DNA from: an uncultured Eubacteriales bacterium
Lineage (GTDB): Bacteria > Bacillota > Clostridia > Christensenellales > UBA1242
DNA length: 13,523 nt
Direction of reading: 5' to 3'
Assembly: GCA_902796635.1 (NCBI GenBank)
Contig: CADBPU010000031.1
Span: 1 to 13,523, forward strand
Shown: positions 12,501-13,523 of the stretch, piece after piece
Layout: each line of letters starts with the position of its first letter
Position numbering within the stretch: the first letter of the stretch is position 1
Notes under the pieces: model-generated
Databases searched by the model: none
Seen by the model: the letters and a program-made list of their open reading frames with translations, nothing else
What the model was told of the DNA's origin: nothing
Made by a program: the position numbers and the translations under genes

Positions 12501-12925
12501 ATTTTGATTATGATAATAATGGAGAAAAAGAGTGGTTTGCAGTTGATTGTACCCATGATGATTTGATTGTTAATGGAACAAAGCAATACCTAACTCACAT
12601 CAATTTCTTAATACCAGATTCATATTTAAGTGCTAGAAGTGAAAATAAAGATTATCCTGTTGCAGAACAAGATAGTGAAAAATTCTATTCATTTTTCAAG
12701 TATGATGGGGCACCACTCAAAGTTGATACGGAAGCCAAATTGATGGAGTTGATTGCTTATGCTAATACTCACAGCCATTTCAAACTTGAATTATTAGTTC
12801 CAACTCAATATTTAAGTTATCTCAATTCCCCAATATATTCATCATACATCACTTTTGGTTATACTTCGGGTTTGACTTACAAATATAACACTAATTATAA
12901 AGTTGTTCATGCATATAAGCAATAA
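9587..12925 (+). CDS. Large surface lipoprotein with FN3-like repeats and a transglutaminase-like domain
   Basis: 1112 residues. A lipoprotein signal peptide ends in FFSGC (C25 would be lipidated), so the protein is tethered to the outer membrane face. About seven FN3-like repeats begin near residues 33, 129, 221, 318, 428, 518 and 607, each opening L-x-[TA]-P, with I-x-W-x-x-V...A-x-x-Y in the middle and often YL-x-S...SN near the end. A linker of unknown fold (about 690-860) leads to a transglutaminase-like core (about 870-1010). Its catalytic triad is C932 (GLAVCDGYSKTYALLC), H966 (SSGHAWNKI) and D987 (FAVDCTHDD), all intact. The last 100 residues are unassigned. GGAG (9578-9581) lies 5 bases before the ATG. 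Bacterial members of this fold are transglutaminases or papain-like peptidases; substrate and reaction are not visible. The neighbouring TasA-like proteins are plausible substrates by position only. Confidence 0.92.
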   Translation: MKKRKVLFCFILLFGIIFIPFFSGCQKDDKIELNAPVSVNFDRNEDTEKQIIYTQSNPFASSYLFGISENENAEIDDYIKYRTENNYLDVTDIFVNAKTYYFYAQYIGTDKYLSSKISPIETYTVQYKLDTPNITLDGTIISWLAVPNADSYSIYSKVRNNIEIINSTSNTTFDIASDVNKKITQENVEESISYFIVATSQGNYLRSTQSNIVTYSAFLQLEAPSNVQFVASGANKFLQWKEVEHCDNYIIRINYTNEISISSSQCTKNGLNLKYDLANYLEEHGLGDYAFCIKANNTNNYLASTYSNEVYYTYTKQLETPSNVVITDQNPNVLITWSEVENANQYELYYSDITNNYALKKFVVNNGGVEGIITTNSIVITYEQLNINAFSTIKNSRFLIQIKAKGYGYYLDSNLSTSKIINEIDDSVDAPHIVDNASISTISWNPVSNAVKYKVIVYRDSISYSNILVNTIITNTSYNYSGDISSSGKYQIVCFAISSSNIESASSNVVSKETYTSLYAPVLNDIDVEDSYFILDFTESANASTYTLYVNNNLITDQITSQNKSVLITDALAYKVNHEIEFSLRANAVGYYTSSDISNKLLINTKLSTPQISLVSGNINLTWSPIKYATSYVLILDDVSIVVDNIISTINLQNYVNVNCARQVRLQAKNEYFEDSNVSSMIYYNRADQTHAGYTDKYFYFGQTYDYYITSAQEMADVVEYTFINRLTDVNIYVNFDSSSTIRSKVDDACDLIVGTRHYTPYVKNSSLKTGAATLQFEFAKITDAPTYDAIYTQYENDMIYSQETLRNDDYEFDTDKYFVSQDVWTTDGLLSAVQHNAKPNFKNLGSIAEQVYNFAREILIDICNDEMTDYQKALAIHDYIIENVAYDTYGSDQVDNINASIRESGTTASADYYIGRFHYIEGALLDGLAVCDGYSKTYALLCNMENIDCIVISGLADKEDSSSGHAWNKIYFDYDNNGEKEWFAVDCTHDDLIVNGTKQYLTHINFLIPDSYLSARSENKDYPVAEQDSEKFYSFFKYDGAPLKVDTEAKLMELIAYANTHSHFKLELLVPTQYLSYLNSPIYSSYITFGYTSGLTYKYNTNYKVVHAYKQ
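9683..11655 (+). repeat. About seven tandem FN3-like protein repeats
   Basis: Coding repeats of roughly 90-110 residues, spaced 96, 92, 97, 110, 90 and 89. They are diverged at DNA level, with no long identical runs, so this is an old duplication. Examples of the opening are LDTPNITL, LEAPSNVQF, LETPSNVVI and LSTPQISL. They probably act as a spacer lifting the enzyme domain away from the membrane. Confidence 0.75.
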
Positions 12926-12927
12926 TG

Positions 12928-12969
12928 AAAAATAATATATGGTAATTTTTGCCTTATATTATTTTTTTT
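12928..12969 (+). terminator. Terminator of the lipoprotein operon
   Basis: Stem 12928-12942 (ending ATATGG) with 12952-12966 (starting CCTTATAT), one T-T mismatch, 9-base loop, and a T-run reaching 12969. It begins 3 bases after the TAA and separates the lipoprotein gene from the gerA-family gene. Confidence 0.75.
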
Positions 12970-12971
12970 GT

Positions 12972-12990
12972 TGCACAAGATAGTTGTGCA
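12972..12990. repeat. Inverted repeat abutting the start codon of the gerA-family gene
   Basis: TGCACAA (12972-12978) / TTGTGCA (12984-12990) with loop GATAG. The last base is the A of the ATG, so a 7-bp mRNA hairpin would tie up the start region. It could also be a regulator site. No Shine-Dalgarno sequence lies between it and the terminator. Confidence 0.6.
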
Positions 12991-13523
12991 TGAAAAAGAT
13001 ATTTTTGAAAAATAAAAAAAATATTGAATATATAAAAAAATCTTGCAATCAAAACAAGGATTTGATTGTAAGAGAATTTTTTTGTGGTGGTAAGACAATT
13101 TCACTTTTGTTTTTGAATGAGGAAGCCGACCAAGAAAAGATTGAAAAATTTATTATTCAACCAATGATGAGTTACAAAAAACAATTAAAATCTATTGATG
13201 AAATACACAAAAAAATCATATTGACAAGTGAAAATGAAATCCAACATGATTTGGACGAGTGTGTATCCATGGTGCTTAAAGGCAATACCTTGATTTTTGT
13301 TGATGGCTTTGAATCTGTGATTGTTGCAATAACATTATCACCAGCGCAAAGAAGTGTTCAAGAACCGCCATCAAGTGCTGTTATTTATGGCCCAAGAGAG
13401 GGCTTTACGGAAAATATAAAAACAAACATTGGACTTGTGAGAAAAAGATTGCCTACAACCAAATTAAAAATTGATGAGATGAATATTGGCAAATACACAA
13501 AAAACAAAGTCATGTTGTGTTAT
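12990..13523 (+). CDS. GerA-family spore germination protein (GerAA/SpoVAF-like), 3' truncated by window edge
   Basis: The first 178 residues of a GerA-family A subunit, part of the inner-spore-membrane receptor that starts germination (or its SpoVAF relative). The recognisable N-terminal domain includes KDLIVREF, ISLLFLNEEADQEKIEKFI, QPMM, VLKGNTLIFVDGFESVIVA, RSVQEPPSSAVIYGPREGFTENI and TNIGLVRKRLPTTKLKI. The R-S-V-x-E-P and G-P-R-E-G-F-T-E blocks are family hallmarks. The membrane domain lies beyond the window. ATG 12990 gives a normal N-terminus (MKKIFLKNKK); an in-frame TAG at 12981 limits longer starts, leaving only TTG 12984 as an alternative. No Shine-Dalgarno is visible, and the only upstream DNA before the terminator is a hairpin. 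Gene copies of this family are expected only in endospore formers, with expression normally in the forespore. Confidence 0.92.
   Translation, partial: MKKIFLKNKKNIEYIKKSCNQNKDLIVREFFCGGKTISLLFLNEEADQEKIEKFIIQPMMSYKKQLKSIDEIHKKIILTSENEIQHDLDECVSMVLKGNTLIFVDGFESVIVAITLSPAQRSVQEPPSSAVIYGPREGFTENIKTNIGLVRKRLPTTKLKIDEMNIGKYTKNKVMLCY

Noticed and set aside
12910..12940. Sigma-G-like promoter (TGCATA with a downstream AATAATA) for the gerA-family gene
   Set aside because: The -35 fits, but no CATAMTA-like -10 lies at the correct spacing, and the site is inside the lipoprotein gene end and terminator.
12907..13104. Minus-strand open frame over the gerA start
   Set aside because: Shadow of the gerA-family frame and the terminator; composition is low-complexity and no ribosome binding site is present.

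Overview
The window is a strongly AT-rich stretch that reads as chromosome of a low-GC Gram-positive bacterium (Bacillota, Clostridia-like). The evidence is the A/T-dominated codon usage, a GerA-type spore germination gene at the right edge (an endospore-former marker), a Gram-positive-type LexA box (GAAC-N4-GTTC) at dinB, Firmicutes-type sigma-A promoters, and many A-run/hairpin/T-run terminators. No rRNA, tRNA, CRISPR array, transposase or integrase was seen. No gene-free stretch exceeds 300 bases.

Left part (1-4700): the C-terminal end of a GspE/PilB-type secretion or pilus ATPase; prfB (release factor 2) without the usual programmed frameshift; a small unrecognised minus-strand gene; a divergent pair of 70-residue HTH proteins around three copies of the operator-like palindrome TTACC-N4-GGTAA; tsaD (tRNA t6A synthesis); and a minus-strand type I signal peptidase with a large insertion.

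Middle (4700-7270): a 52-residue zinc-ribbon protein starting at TTG; a minus-strand VTT/DedA-family membrane protein whose frame continues as a charged, coding-like tail beyond its TAA stop; and dinB (DNA polymerase IV) with a promoter and a LexA box just before its true start.

Right part (7270-12930), the most distinctive region: three divergent paralogues resembling TasA/camelysin ('SipW-cognate') secreted proteins. All have a single N-terminal membrane segment, an MP[G/S] motif and a shared C-terminal signature W-x-[T/D]-A-P-x-x-W. The first is on the minus strand and the other two on the plus strand. The third is followed after 28 bases by a 1112-residue lipoprotein with about seven FN3-like repeats and a transglutaminase-like domain with an intact Cys-His-Asp triad. 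I infer a cell-surface assembly module: secreted, possibly filament-forming subunits plus a surface-anchored transglutaminase-like enzyme. A signal peptidase gene lies about 2.6 kb away. Family resemblance supports the protein classes; their cooperation is inference. After a terminator, the window ends in the 5' part of a gerA-family gene.

Several genes (prfB, the HTH repressor, the signal peptidase) have a consensus -10 box 6-7 bases before the ATG and no Shine-Dalgarno sequence, suggesting leaderless mRNAs. Others have strong Shine-Dalgarno sites.
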